Origin: Viscum album
Lineage: Eukaryota; Streptophyta; Magnoliopsida; Santalales; Viscaceae
Reading direction: 5' to 3'
Length of the DNA stretch: 64,000 bases
NCBI GenBank assembly: GCA_963277665.1
Contig: OY728147.1
Span: forward strand, 1,267,957,424-1,268,021,423
Made by a program: the position numbers and the translations under genes. Positions 36,785 to 48,553 of this stretch are shown here, piece after piece (the first letter of the stretch is position 1; each line of letters opens with the position of its first letter). The notes under the pieces are model-generated. The model was given only the letters and a program-made list of their open reading frames with translations, was not told the DNA's origin and ran no database searches.

Positions 36785-38727
36785 AATAAGTAAATACACA
36801 TTAATAATGTTCTTTAGAAATTTTAAAATTAATATAGTTTTTATACAAGAGATATAGTACATATGTGGCAAGTCATATTTGAGGTAAGGGGTTTCTTTAC
36901 TTTTCTTTTATTTGGGTTATATTACTTATTCATTGTCTATGTTATGCCAAGATTATTAGTGTAATTACCTAGGATTATTTTATATCATATTTTCAATTTT
37001 TTATTTGAATTTACATTTTTTACACATAATCACTTCATTTATTAATTTCCACTTCAATGTTATGATATTTGTATGGATTTCTCATCTCACTTTTGTTTCT
37101 ATGAAGCATATGTCATATTGACCACTTGTTTCTTTCATGCGGTATATATACCACCCATTTGATATGATATATCATGAATAACTTTATATTCATGGTGTTA
37201 AAAGTTTTATTTAGAGTTGTTTATTTCATGGGTTTATGACTCAAAAGTTACCAAAGTAGTAAGGATTTATTCTACAATCTCATTTTTATTAAGGATTTAT
37301 TATGGTTAAATTTTTATTGAAGTAAATTGTAATAGTTTCTCTTTTATACACCATATATTTTATTCTCCTCTAGTTATGCATGGATTTTACTTGTCTTCCT
37401 TTCATTTCCATCTCTCTAGTACTTAATATGATCGAGAATTTTTTAAAGAAAAGATGAACTTATTTCCTCTTTGGTCAACTAACTTTTTCTTCCATGTCCA
37501 TGTTTTCTAAAAAAATTTCAAGAATATTCTTATTTTAATTTTAATTATTTCATAAGGTAATTTTCAACTATATTTGACTTTATTTACAAATTTTTAAAAA
37601 TAATTTTTTAATGTTGTTCGTATAACACATTTTGACTTTCTTTAAAATATAAAAAAGAATGTTTTTAATGTATATATCTTGACCACATCATCCCACTGTC
37701 ATGAATATTATTTTATTTAAATATTCCTTTTATAATTTTTTACAGTTATTTTTAAAATAAAATGTTTTTCTTAATATTTTGTAATTTTTTAGATTTTAAA
37801 TAATTGATTTCAAAATGAAAAGGTTATTTTCCTCAAAATATGTTTCACTAATATTTGAAAATTATTTTTATTTATTTCAACATCCTTTAATGAATTATAT
37901 GATTTACTAGGGATATAAAACAATGATACCATCCACCATATTACTCTAGATGTATTATGATCACGATGTTCCATTTTTTACTGGGAAAAAATATTGACAT
38001 TCCATATGATAGTTTTAAAATATGGATATTTATATTGATTATATATCAAATTTTCAAAAGATAAATGAATTGAACTTAGTAAATGATGGGAAGGACCTAT
38101 TATAACCCTATGATACATCAATAGGTCTCATGAGAAAAACTATATTGGGTATTTAGTGAATTATTTCCCAATTATTTATGATGTCTTAGCATAATGCCTT
38201 AATGACATGTTTATAATGTCTTGGAACGAGGCCTTAATGAGATGGTTATGATGTAAAACATTATACATTCCATCATTATGAAACCATATATTGTCATCCA
38301 TGGGATTATTAATGTTCCTATATTATCCATGGATATATTCTCCTATTATGATATTAATTATATGACATGTTTTATTATTATTTATCTCTTCCATTTTATT
38401 TATGATTTATTTTTTATTTAATATATTCTATTGTATGATTTTCCTTATTGCGCATATGATATCACACTTTATTATGTTTTCCTATCCCCGAGATACCAAT
38501 AAGGGATTTATGAATCATTTTAGGGATATACTAGAAGAAATAATAAAGTTATCACTAGAAATTTAAAGATGTATTTCATGTTTTCAAATTTAATGTGAGA
38601 ATAATATATGTATCAATCCTATCAATACCACTAAAATATTAGATCCTTTAGGATGAAATTCCATGTATCATTTTCTAATATAGTAGAATAAATAGTAGAT
38701 CTAGGTTACTGGAGTCGAGGTGTTACA
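36785..38727 (+). repeat. Plus-sense gypsy LTR D, right piece
   Basis: Resumes LTR D after C. Holds the splice-donor-like block (36880-36895) and, at about 38188-38250, two copies of GTCTTAGC/GTCTTGG..GAGGCC-type text that match, in reverse complement, B at 7190-7245. Ends GAGGTGTTACA at 38727. No primer-binding site follows, so this is a 3' or solo LTR, or its neighbour is lost. No matching target duplication found. Confidence 0.7.
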
Positions 38728-39068
38728 TTCAATTTTCTATAAAGTCAATAATTATCCATATTAATGTAGTTTTAATTATAAAATTACATTTTTCAACTAT
38801 ATCATACATCGTTACACTCAATAAAAATCAATTTAACCCATAAATTAGTGTTTTCAAATAAATATAAATATTATTCTTTGGATTTAATGTAATTAATAAT
38901 GTTAAATAGTTATATGGTTACTTCCTTAATATCTAAGGAGGTAAGTTTTATAGAGTAATAAAGACATACCAATAATAATATTGAATACTATATGAACCAA
39001 AAGGAAAGAAATAATTATTAGAAATAATTAATTGTATTTTATGAGGTTTTGAATAAAAACTTTGATGG
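38728..39068. other. AT-rich gap without recognisable feature
   Basis: 341 bases between LTR D and copia J. No open frame, terminus or family resemblance seen. It may be the original target of D. Confidence 0.5.
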
Positions 39069-40401
39069 TGTTGGGAAAAAATCCCTCATGTTAACTTTGT
39101 AGTGTTTTGGGTTGATTATGTTTGTTGATAAATCAAGTTTCCAAGTTCAGTTATAGAGTTTGAGAGATATTATTGAAAATATATATTAAAAAAACAAAAA
39201 AAGGAATGAATTATCTAGAGGAAATACCTACAATTATGTATACAAGGTGGTTCCAATCCCCAGTGTTTTCTAAATTTTTGGTGCCCAAAATTTGGAGGAT
39301 GAATCAATATTTTTGAAAGTTGGATTTCCATGAACGCGTTATCAAAATATGGAAAAGGCATTAATTTAATGATGGTTTGATTTTTTGAGGAGGATTGGTT
39401 CTTTATGAAATTTAGGTGTTTTTTGAAGGTGTGGAGATTTACGAAGGAGGGTTGAGTGTGAAGGGTTGATGATAATCTATGCGAATACAAGAAGATTCAC
39501 AAATAGAAAAATTTCCCTAATCTTTGTGAAGATAGGGAGGTTCAAAAACAAGAATAGAGAGTTTCATGAAAAAGTGATGGTGATGTTTAAAGATTCATTA
39601 AAGGGAAGCACTATTTATAAATAGGCATCTACCCCCTTATTTGAGAAATAAATCCTTAACGAAAATCCAATGTCTTGGAATTCACGAATGTGGTTTGTGA
39701 AGGTTTTTTTTATTTCAAGAAGGTGGTTCATGAAGGATTTTTCTTGCGCGATGGTTTTTATTAGATCATTTATTTCATGGAGAAAGGGAATTCAAAAAGG
39801 ATATGTAATTTTTGAGAAAGAGTTGAGATTTTTGAAAGTTTTTGGGTTAATGGAAGTAGGATATTCTTGTGAGGAATTGGGAGGTTTCGTGAAGGTTAGA
39901 AATAGGGTTTTTACAAAAGTAAATCTCATGAAAACTAGAGGTATTGCCCAGTAAATCTATGGTAAAGTGGTATTCATCTTGTGGATAAAAGAACTTAACA
40001 CCACAATAAATGAGGTGTAAAACATATTAATTCATTTTATCAAAAAAATAATAATATGAAGGATAATTCATGACATTTTAGTTAAGAAAGTAGCATGCCT
40101 TCAAATTGTTATTGGTTGTAAACCAGGAAGGATAAGTGAGTCCATTCCAAAATTTTTAATAGTAGTGAAATTTAGTAGATTTGGTATATAGGAAAATTGA
40201 TTTTGTATACTCCTTGGATGTATCCTAGTGTGGGTGAACCAAGTAAAAATTACATGTCTCGTGTATGATTTTATTTATTCTCACACATTTCTATAGGAAA
40301 GTTAGAGAAACGTGTTTTGTTAAATGAAGAAACAAGATTTGAAGGGGTAGTAGTTTTAATCTGTAAAACCTTGATTCACCCCCTAATAAGGTATTTAACC
40401 T
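39069..40401 (+). repeat. Element J 5' LTR
   Basis: Starts TGTTGGGAAAAAATCCC, the common copia LTR start. Aligns with 46083-47461: GTTTTGGGTTGATTATG near 39107 and 46125, GGATGTATCCTAGTGTG near 40220 and 47285, and ACCCCCTA..GTATTTAACC at the end. The end is uncertain by about 10 bases. Open frames inside (39215-39490 minus, 39670-39954 plus) are LTR sequence, not genes. Confidence 0.85.
39612..39626 (+). promoter_or_regulatory. TATA box of J 5' LTR
   Basis: TATTTATAAATAGGC on the plus strand, followed by ATCTACCCCC. The 3' LTR counterpart near 46630 has decayed to TCTATGAATAATA. Confidence 0.5.
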
Positions 40402-40420
40402 GGGTGGTAAAACAATTGGT
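40402..40420 (+). promoter_or_regulatory. Possible primer-binding site of J
   Basis: TGGTAAAACAAT at 40405-40416 lies where TGGTATCAGAGC is expected, matching 7 of 12 positions. Supported by place more than by sequence. Confidence 0.35.
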
Positions 40421-40489
40421 TTCATAGGGAAATATTAATATCAATTTTTCTCTCTCAAGGGTTTTGATGGAGGTTGTTAATCATAAAGG

Positions 40490-42480
40490 GATTTTGATAT
40501 TTTATGGGAACACTTTTCAATTATGGAATAATCAGATGTAGCACCAATTCTAATATTTAGTTATGTATGTATTTATAGAAGTAATGTATGGTATTTTGGT
40601 TAGTGTGGATAGAGTTTCTTTATTAGAAGCTAAGGTAATTGGATGCTAATACCAGAGGAATTAATGCATCAGAGGGATCATTTTCCAATTAAATATAGAA
40701 AATGGTGATGATATGTAAGTCAACACATACCATGTGGGAAAAATGTTAAATATCCATGAAGATGATTTAAAAGTCAGAGAAGAAAAATTACAGGTTCTTT
40801 GAAACAAATATGAAGATATAATAATGAACCCCAATGAGTCTATATATGCATTTTTTTTCCGAGATGAATGTTGTTTTGGAAGACATGAATGATCTTGGAG
40901 AAACCCTTGAAGATGTAAATATATTTAAGTTCATATTGATAATACTTACACCATAGTTCAATCCAAAAGTCTATTTTCTAGAAGACAAATATACAAAGGA
41001 GTTGAAAATGGATATATTACACAGTACCCATGTCACATATGAGATGAGAACAAAATATATTGAGTCTATGAAAAAAAAGTTCAAATAACTGTAATTAAAT
41101 GCCAAGAAGAATCTTAATATTAAATATGGTTAATAAGAAGAAGATACATATGAGGTCATTTCATTCTTTTCATCAAATATACAAATAGGAAATGTAAATT
41201 CCAAAGGGAAACTCACAATCACTTTCTTTTAATGTGGAAATGTTGGAGATATTGGAGTAAAGTACCCCCAAGAAGTTTCAAGACAATGGTGAGGATAAAG
41301 TTTAAATTTTAATAATGAATTCTTCATCCTATGTGAAAGGGAAGAAAAATTTTAAAATAAATTTCTTCAATAAGAAGAATATCCTTTCATAATAAAATGA
41401 TATCTTAGGATAATTTTTGGTTTAAGGGATGGAAAACATCAAGTATCATGGACAAAGTTCTATGGTGGTAGTTTTTGGTCGCTTCTAGACAAGTGAATAA
41501 AGTGATAATGATGAAGAATAAGTTGAAGGAATAATTGATCTCTATGATGAATTAGAATCCACTCTTGAGGATATATATTTATAGAGATCCAAAATGAATA
41601 AATCCAACATGGTAGTTCATGATGCCAAACTCTATATATAATAGTAGTAATAAAAGAAGTCTACATTGATGGAAGAAATTGAAAAGTTCAAGTCTTCAAT
41701 GCCAGAGAACTTAGAAAAGGTTTTTGAGTACAAGTTAAAAGTTGAAGAAAAGAAAAGATAGATCAATGGTTTGAATAAAATAGAAAAATGATCAAATAAA
41801 ATTCAATGAAGAACTTAAATATTAAACTATCGATCTATGAAGAAAATTAGAAGATCAGAAGAGACACTTTATTCCTGGTATAACATCGGGAAAATAGATC
41901 ACTTAAGTGATAGAAAAGAAGGAAGTGGATAATAAAGGTCTATAAAGATAGAAAAATAGTCATATTTAAATGAAAAGGCTGGTATGGGGATGAATCAAAA
42001 ATAGAAATCTATGGTGATTGATGTCAGGCCGCAAGCACCCACTCTGAGGTTGAAAATTGATTTGGGTACAAATAAGAATCAAAAGAATCATAAAAACTAA
42101 GAAAGAATCAGACCTTAAATAATGTACAAGAATATACCTTGTATTAGGTGTTATTATTGTGGAAATATGAGACCTTATCAAAATGTATCTTCCATAGAAA
42201 AAAGGCATTGAAGGGAAAAATAACAAAAAAGGCAGCCATATAGAGTTCAATATTCTATGAATGATTTTTATGGTTACTATTTCTAGTGTATAAGATTTGA
42301 ACACATGGCCAGATATTTTTCATCAACAATGTAGGGGAATGTGCTGAAGTAGACTGAAACTGGTCATAAGTAGTAGCTCAATGTATCATCGAATGAGTTG
42401 AAAATGTAAAATCAATTTGTATCTCTTCAAGATAAACTGGTCTATCATAATCTAAGAAAGATCAAGATTATCAATCCATA
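40490..42480 (+). pseudogene. Element J gag relic
   Basis: Near 40500 the text FYGNTFQLWNNQM matches the F-x-G-x-x-(F/Y)-x-x-W start of copia gag. About 41226-41270 encodes a ruined zinc knuckle (F-x-x-C-G-N-V-G-D-I-G-V-K-Y), with cysteine and histidine positions changed. A further cysteine-rich stretch, FYGYYF.C..FEHMARYF (about 42265-42315), matches the FYGYCxxC motif of element F at 61438-61500. Between them the sequence is lysine- and glutamate-rich, as in the linker between gag and protease of this copia group. No open frame is long. Confidence 0.6.
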
Positions 42481-42531
42481 AAAGGTATGGAGTCAAAGAT
42501 GTAGATAAAAAATAATAGATATGAGCATGAA

Positions 42532-43640
42532 ATGGTTGAAGATATTTCCCTTAAATCATCATATCATGGTTGTGTATGGATCCTTAATATTGGATACAGA
42601 TCTCTTATGGTAGAAAATAAGGATCTCGTTACAAGCATCAAATATAACAATGAGTGTGTTGTAAAATTTGGAAATGATGAATGCCTGAAGACTGTTAGAT
42701 TGGGAAAATCCAAATTTTTTGGAAATTATATGAGATGTGATGATGTATTTGTTGTTGAAGGTGTTAGTAAAAACTTTCTATGTGATAGTTAACTCTGTGA
42801 CTTAGGTCATTCTATAAGATTTACCAAGCATTTGTGTATTATTAAGGTAAAATATGGTATAATTGTTTTATAGGGAAAGAGCATGAAGGGGAATATATAC
42901 CTTGTGAGTGGAGAAGAAGATACATGCTTTCTATATATAGAGGAAGAAAATAGGTTGTGTCATAAAAGTCTTGGCCATCTATGCCAACCATCCCTAGAAG
43001 ATCTGGTTAATGTGAAATAGCTTGAGATCTCCTCAAGTTATCAAATGATCACACTCACATGTGTCATTCTTGTCAATAAGAGAATATTATCAGAAATACA
43101 AAAAAGGAAAAATAAAAAAAATCTACCAAAGTGCTTGAATTAGTGCATGAAGATATGTGTGGACCTATCTCACCAAGATCCATTGATGAGAAGAGTTATT
43201 ATATTCTTTTTATTGATGATTTTAGTATGATGGAATGGGTATTTGTCATTAACCATAAGTCCAATGTGTTTAATTGCATAAAAAACATCTAGGAGAATCT
43301 AAAAGGATGCCTGGACAGAAGATTTTGCAGTTTCTTACCGATAATGGTACAGAATTCAAAAATACCCAGGTGAAATATTATCTTGAGAAACACAACATAA
43401 AAAATCACATTTTAGTAATGAGAACTCCTTAAGAAAATAGAGTGGTTAAGATAAGAAATCGAATCATAAAAAACATGCTCAGAACAATGCTTATTGAAAA
43501 TGACATACTGAAGAAATTTTGGAAGGAATCATTCTTAACATTAGTCTACATATTCAATAGGGATCTCTTAGGTTTGAAGGAAGAAAAGACTGTGTATAAG
43601 CTATGGTATAGAAATAATCCAACATTGAAATACTTTTGAA
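42532..43640 (+). pseudogene. Element J protease and integrase relic
   Basis: 42532-42792 opens with VWILNIGYRSLM, the copia protease site WILDSGCSRHM with D and S lost. About 42955-43000 reads RLCHKSLGHLCQPSLEDLV, the pre-integrase domain. The integrase core follows: LVHEDMCGPISPRSI (about 43140) with the first aspartate, FIDDFSMMEWVF, LTDNGTEFKN (about 43335) with the second aspartate, and ENRVVKIRNR (about 43435), where the catalytic glutamate of VVERKNR is lysine. The open stretch 43442-43639 ends TVYKLWYRNNPTLKYF, the typical end of the core. At least one frameshift and several stops. Confidence 0.8.
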
Positions 43641-44189
43641 TCTTTATAAATAAGTGTTTTATTCTCAATAAGAATAAACAAAATAAATTTTAATCTTATG
43701 AAGATGAGGGGATATTACTTGGATATTTAGGAAAAAGAAAATAATATAAATGTTTCAATGAGAGGTTAGTAAATGTAGTTGAAATAAATGATTTAAATAT
43801 AGAAAAGAATGAATAGAATATTCAAAAACATAGTGAATAGTTTCCTGATGATAGTGATGAGGAGGTAAAAAATTCAGGGTGAGTAAAATTGGAAAATAAT
43901 GATTTTTAATAAGATACCAATGATGAACATGAGTAATTCCAATCTATATCTACACAAAATCTAAAGATTCAAGCTGAAATTGATAGAAAAAACATTATTG
44001 GTGATTAGGAAACACCAGTTCAAACACTGTTAATGAAGTCTTTATAATAGGAATCCTTCCTATCTTAGGTAAAGCTTAAATGTTTTAAATAAGTAGCTAG
44101 ATATAAGACTTGGGTTCAGGTTTTGAATGAATATCTTGACCAGACTGAGAAGAATTAGACATGGAAGATTGTTTTGAGACTGGAGGATA

Positions 44190-44910
44190 AGAATGTCACT
44201 AGGGCCAAATGGGTCTTACAGAACAAACTAAATAAAGATATATTTATAATTTGGAATAAATAATGAATAGTGTGAAAGGGATAAACCTAGATTGAGGGAA
44301 TAGACATTGATGAGAAATTTTCACATGTTGTAAGGATTGATATTATTCGCCTATTCTTGTCCATAACAGTGAAAAGAAAATTCAACGTTTTCCTAATAGA
44401 TGTCAAGTCAAAATTTATGAATGGGGATCTAGAAGAAGAGGTGTATATTAATTACCTAGATAGTTTTCTAATTCATGAAGATAAGAATAAAGTTTCTCAA
44501 CAGAGGAAGGCTCTATATGGGTTGAAGAAAGCACTGAGATCTTGGTATTCAAGACTTGATCAATTTCTGAAATAGATATATTTTTAGAAAGGTGGAGTTG
44601 ATTACAATTTCTATATCAATAATGAATGTTATAAAGGATTATTATTCTTTTATATCTCTATGAAATAATATTTTGTGGATCAGATGAAGTGTAGAGTAAA
44701 AAATTTGCATCATTCGTGAAAGGCGAGTTTAAAATGTCAATGATTGGTGAAATGACCTCTTCCCTTAGTTTACAAGTGACACAAGGAAGGAATGAAACAT
44801 TTATTTCTCAATACAAATATTCCAAGGAGGTTTTGATAATATTTGAAATGGATAATTACAAGGAGATGATGACTCCAGTGGCTACCTGGATGAAACTATT
44901 ATGAGATGAT
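44190..44910 (+). pseudogene. Element J reverse transcriptase relic
   Basis: TRAKWVLQNKLNKD (about 44198), then GIDIDEKFSHVVRIDIIRLF, and the open stretch 44357-44575 with FLIDVKSKFMNGDLEEEVYI and ALYGLKKALRSWYSRL, unmistakable copia RT. The first catalytic aspartate (VDVKSKF-like) is present. The YVDD box near 44655-44690 is ruined by a stop and substitutions. The spacer 43640-44190 before it is a degraded, acidic linker. Confidence 0.85.
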
Positions 44911-45099
44911 GAAAAAAGAAATTAATGTCATAGAATACAAATAGATCATTGAAAGTCTATTGTAATTTATAGAAAAAATACATAATATTATTCTTTACAC
45001 ATCCAAAGCAGCACAATATCAAACCAATCCCAAATAAATCAAGTTACTTGAAGTAAAAAAGAATACCTCAGTATATCAAGAGCATGGTAGATTTTAGTT

Positions 45100-45560
45100 T
45101 TCTGTATAATGAAAAATATCAACAAGAGTTATTGGGATATACAAATGAAGATTTTGATGGATCAGTAGATGATAAAAAATCAATGTCAGGAGGTTCATTA
45201 TTTCTTATAGGATTGTTTATTTCTGGGATAATAAAGAAATAGGATTCCATTTCATTGAGAACAACGGAAGTTGAATACATTGTGGATACTCAAGCTTACA
45301 TGTAGTTATTATGGATAAAGAAGCATCTTGATGATATGATAGTTGATGTAAAGTCTCTTATTAGAATACATTGTGATAATTTAAATGTTATAAATCTTAG
45401 AAAAAATCTATTCCTTCACTAACAAATGAAATACATTTAAATTAAGTATCATTTTATCAAGGAGATGGTAGATCATGGGCTTGTGAAGTTGATGTATGTA
45501 CCAACAAAACTATAGGTTGTAGACATTATAAAAAAGGGATTACCCAAAGAAGAATTTAAA
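45100..45560 (+). pseudogene. Element J RNase H relic
   Basis: Reads DGSVDDKKSMSGGSLFLIG (about 45155-45210), ISLRTTEVEYIVDTQ (about 45250-45295), LLWIKKHLDD, IHCDNLNVINL, FIKEMVDHGLVKLMYVPTK and DIIKKGLPKEEFK, in the order of copia RNase H. A handful of stops break it. Confidence 0.85.
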
Positions 45561-46069
45561 TGATATAGGATAGCTTTTGGAGTCTATTAAACTCTCCAAA
45601 CTTGAAAAATTGTAGATGTGAGACCCCCAATCCCCGATGCATGATGTGTTTTTCTTTTATGTGTTGATATGTGTTCTTTATAATATTGCATCCATAAAGG
45701 AGTGACCTTTGGGTTCATTGAAAAAGGGGGAGAAAAAATATTGATCAAGATAGGGGAGAAGATGATAAAGGGATCAACGAGGTAGGGGGATTTTTAAATT
45801 TAATAATCCTAATGATGTTCAATCAAAGGTTATATATCTTGATAGATGAGGTTTATGGTGAAATTAGTTGATTGTTTCGGGAATAAAGTGATTCATTGGT
45901 AAAATTTTCATGCTACTCTTATTTTACATGAAGAGCATGAATCATGTGGGATTAGAGTGAGTGTTATTTAAATCTTTGATCTCTATCTAGAATCAAAATA
46001 AGTGAATTTTGGTTGAATATGGAAAGAGATTTAATGTGGTATTAAAATGTGAAGAGATTTCAAAAAAGC

Positions 46070-46080
46070 CAAAGGGGGAT
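46070..46080 (+). promoter_or_regulatory. Polypurine tract of J
   Basis: AAAGCCAAAGGGGGAT directly before the 3' LTR; purine-rich and in the expected place. Confidence 0.7.
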
Positions 46081-46082
46081 AT

Positions 46083-47461
46083 TTTTGGGGAAAAATCCTT
46101 AAGGTAACTTTTTAGTGTTTTTGGGTTGATTATGTTTGTTGACAAAGTAGGTTTCCAAGTCCAGTTGTGGAGTTCAAGATATATTGTTGACCAGTTATGT
46201 TGAAAAAGATCCAAGATAAAGGAATGGATACTCTGGAGGCAATACATAAAATTTTTTATAAAACGTGGAAGAGTTTTCTAATGTTTGCTAAATTTTTTGG
46301 GTCCAAAATTTGGAGGATGAATCAAGAGTTGTAGAAGTTTTATTTTCATGAATTAATCATAAAAATATAGAAAATCCATGAATTTCATGAAGGTTTTATG
46401 TTTCATGAAGGAATCATGCATCATGAAAGTTTGGTTTTTTGTGATGGTGTGGAGATTCTTAAAGGAGAGATGAGAATGTAGGGTTTATGGTAATCTACGT
46501 GACTATGAGAAGCATCAAAAATAGGGAAATTGTCCTAAATATTCTCGAAGAGAGGGAGGTTTATGAACAAGAATGGAGTGTTTTTTGAAAATGTGGAGGT
46601 GAGGTTGAAAGCTTCATGAAATAGAGGCACCATCTATGAATAATAATCTACTCCCCTCATTTTTTGAAAGAAAGCATTAATGAAAATATAAAGGATATAA
46701 ATTTGTGAAGGTGGTCTTCGAAGGTTTTTTATCTTGTAAAGGTTGTTTGGGAAGGATTGTTCTTACATGATGGTTTTTATAAGATCATCTATTTCATGGA
46801 GAAAAGAAGTTTGAAAAGGTCTATGAAACATATGTGAAAGTGTTAAGTTTTGTAAAGTCTATGTGATATTTTTGAAAGTTTTTAGTTTCATGGAAGTTGT
46901 GGGGTTCTCAAAAAAATTATATTATTGTGAGGAATTGGGTAGTTTCACAAATATTGGAAATAGGGTTTTTGAAAAAGTAAATCTAATTCAAACCAGAAGG
47001 GATTGCCCAGTAAATATATGTTAAAGTGATATTCATCAAGTGGATGAAAGTAGAAATTAATGCTGTGCCAAATGAGGTGTAAAACATATTGATTCATGTG
47101 ATCAAAAGAAGAATCATCTGAAGGAGATGTCAACACAATTTAGTTGAGAGAGAAGTGAGATTTCAAATTGTGATTGGTTTCAAACCAAGAGAAATAATGA
47201 GTCTGCTCCAAAATTTGTAACAACAGTGCGCTTTAGTGGATTTGGTAAATAGTAACATTGCCTTTGTTTTCTCCTTGGATGTATCCTAGTGTGTGTGAAC
47301 TAAGTAAAATTGTTGTGTCTCAAGCATGATTTCATTTTTAATCATAATTTTCTATGGTAAAGTGAGAGAAAAGTGATTTTTATGGATGAAATGAGATCCG
47401 AAGGGGCAATAGTTTTAATATATCATACCATGATTCAACCCCCTATCAGGGTATTTAACCA
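46083..47461 (+). repeat. Element J 3' LTR
   Basis: Starts TTTTGGGGAAAAATCC (second base changed from G) and ends ..GTATTTAACCA. Aligned with the 5' LTR by several long shared words; clearly diverged. Confidence 0.85.
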
Positions 47462-47720
47462 AGTTGTGCTAATAGATGAAAAAGATCAATTTTTTTCCAT
47501 GAATCACCAGCACATGGGTGATTCAATATTTTGATGATTTTTTTTAGATCTATGCCATGTCATCAATGTGGCTGTATTATGAGACATAAATAAACCCTAA
47601 AATCTATGTGTAAGTGGAAAATAACTCAACTATTTAACATGAAGAAATATATACTTTCCTTATTATACCTCTTTGCACCATGATTTTCCATATATTGGAT
47701 AATTAACTAATAAATCATAT
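47462..47720. other. Gap with a perfect 9-bp hairpin
   Basis: No coding or terminus signal. A perfect inverted repeat TGAATCACC (47500-47508) / GGTGATTCA (47517-47525), with an 8-base loop, lies just past the copia LTR. Confidence 0.4.
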
Positions 47721-48553
47721 TGCAATGACCTGAGATTTTAGATCCTTTAAAATATATATTATATTCTATAAATTGCGTCACATGCTACACCCAACATAAA
47801 AAAACCACAAAAAATTAAGAAAAAATATTAATAAAGTTATAATAAACACTAATATCATAATCCATTAATATTTATTACATTTACAAGGTAAATAATAAAT
47901 ATTAGTTAATATTTAAAATGTTATTTTCAATAAAATATTTTTTCTTTATATCATATATATTTTATTTTAAAATGATAAATTTAATAATTTCAGAATTTCA
48001 ATTTTATAAATTAATATTCATTTTGGAATTCCTCACAGCAAAATAAGCTTGGGATTTATTTTTAGACTTTTCTAAAATAATCAATTTTTAGGTGAATAGT
48101 AATAAAATAATGATTTTACCAATACCATAACTTTTATATAACTTAGAGGTTTTGAAACCATATATATATATATGTAATATATTTCTACGGGAAAATAAAT
48201 AATTTTAAAATAAAATGTTAATTTATAAATCCCATGAATTTAATTTTTGTGAATCAAGTATATAGGGTATCTTTAATAAAAGTAGTCTTTTTTAGTTTTT
48301 TCATTTTTCCATTAAAGATAAATTTTAAAATTTTAAAATTTTAATTAGATAAAATAAAACTAATATTTGAATTCATCATATAAAAATTTAATTAATATGA
48401 ATTTTGGATTATTTTCTAAAATGATTATTTTTAGTCAAAAATGAGGGATTTACGAAAATTGTAATTTATATGACTTTATCACCATGTAAACATAACATAA
48501 AAGGTTTCAAAACAATTAAATAAATGAAATATGAAATCAATAAATAAAATTAT
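47721..48553 (+). repeat. Plus-sense gypsy LTR H, first piece
   Basis: Starts TGCAATGACC, like TGTAATGCCCC of B. About 47775 has ATTGCGTCACATGCTACACC in the place of the GTTGTATGCAA motif. About 48040-48110 (AAGCTTGGGATTTATTTTTAGACTTTTCT, then AATTTTTAGGTGAATAGTAA) matches the sense strand of B near 10215-10135. Interrupted at 48554 by G. Confidence 0.65.

Larger units (their letters stand above)
39069..47461 (+). mobile_element. Element J: Ty1/copia retrotransposon
   Basis: About 8.4 kb on the plus strand: 5' LTR 39069 to about 40401, internal region with gag, protease, integrase, RT and RNase H in that order (the Ty1/copia order), polypurine tract 46070-46080, 3' LTR 46083-47461. The LTRs are diverged, and every domain has stops, so it is old. 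I find no clear 5-bp duplication (GATGG left, AGTTG right). Confidence 0.85.

Noticed and set aside
39670..39954. 94-codon open frame in the J 5' LTR
   Set aside because: It lies wholly in the LTR and its copy in the 3' LTR is not open.
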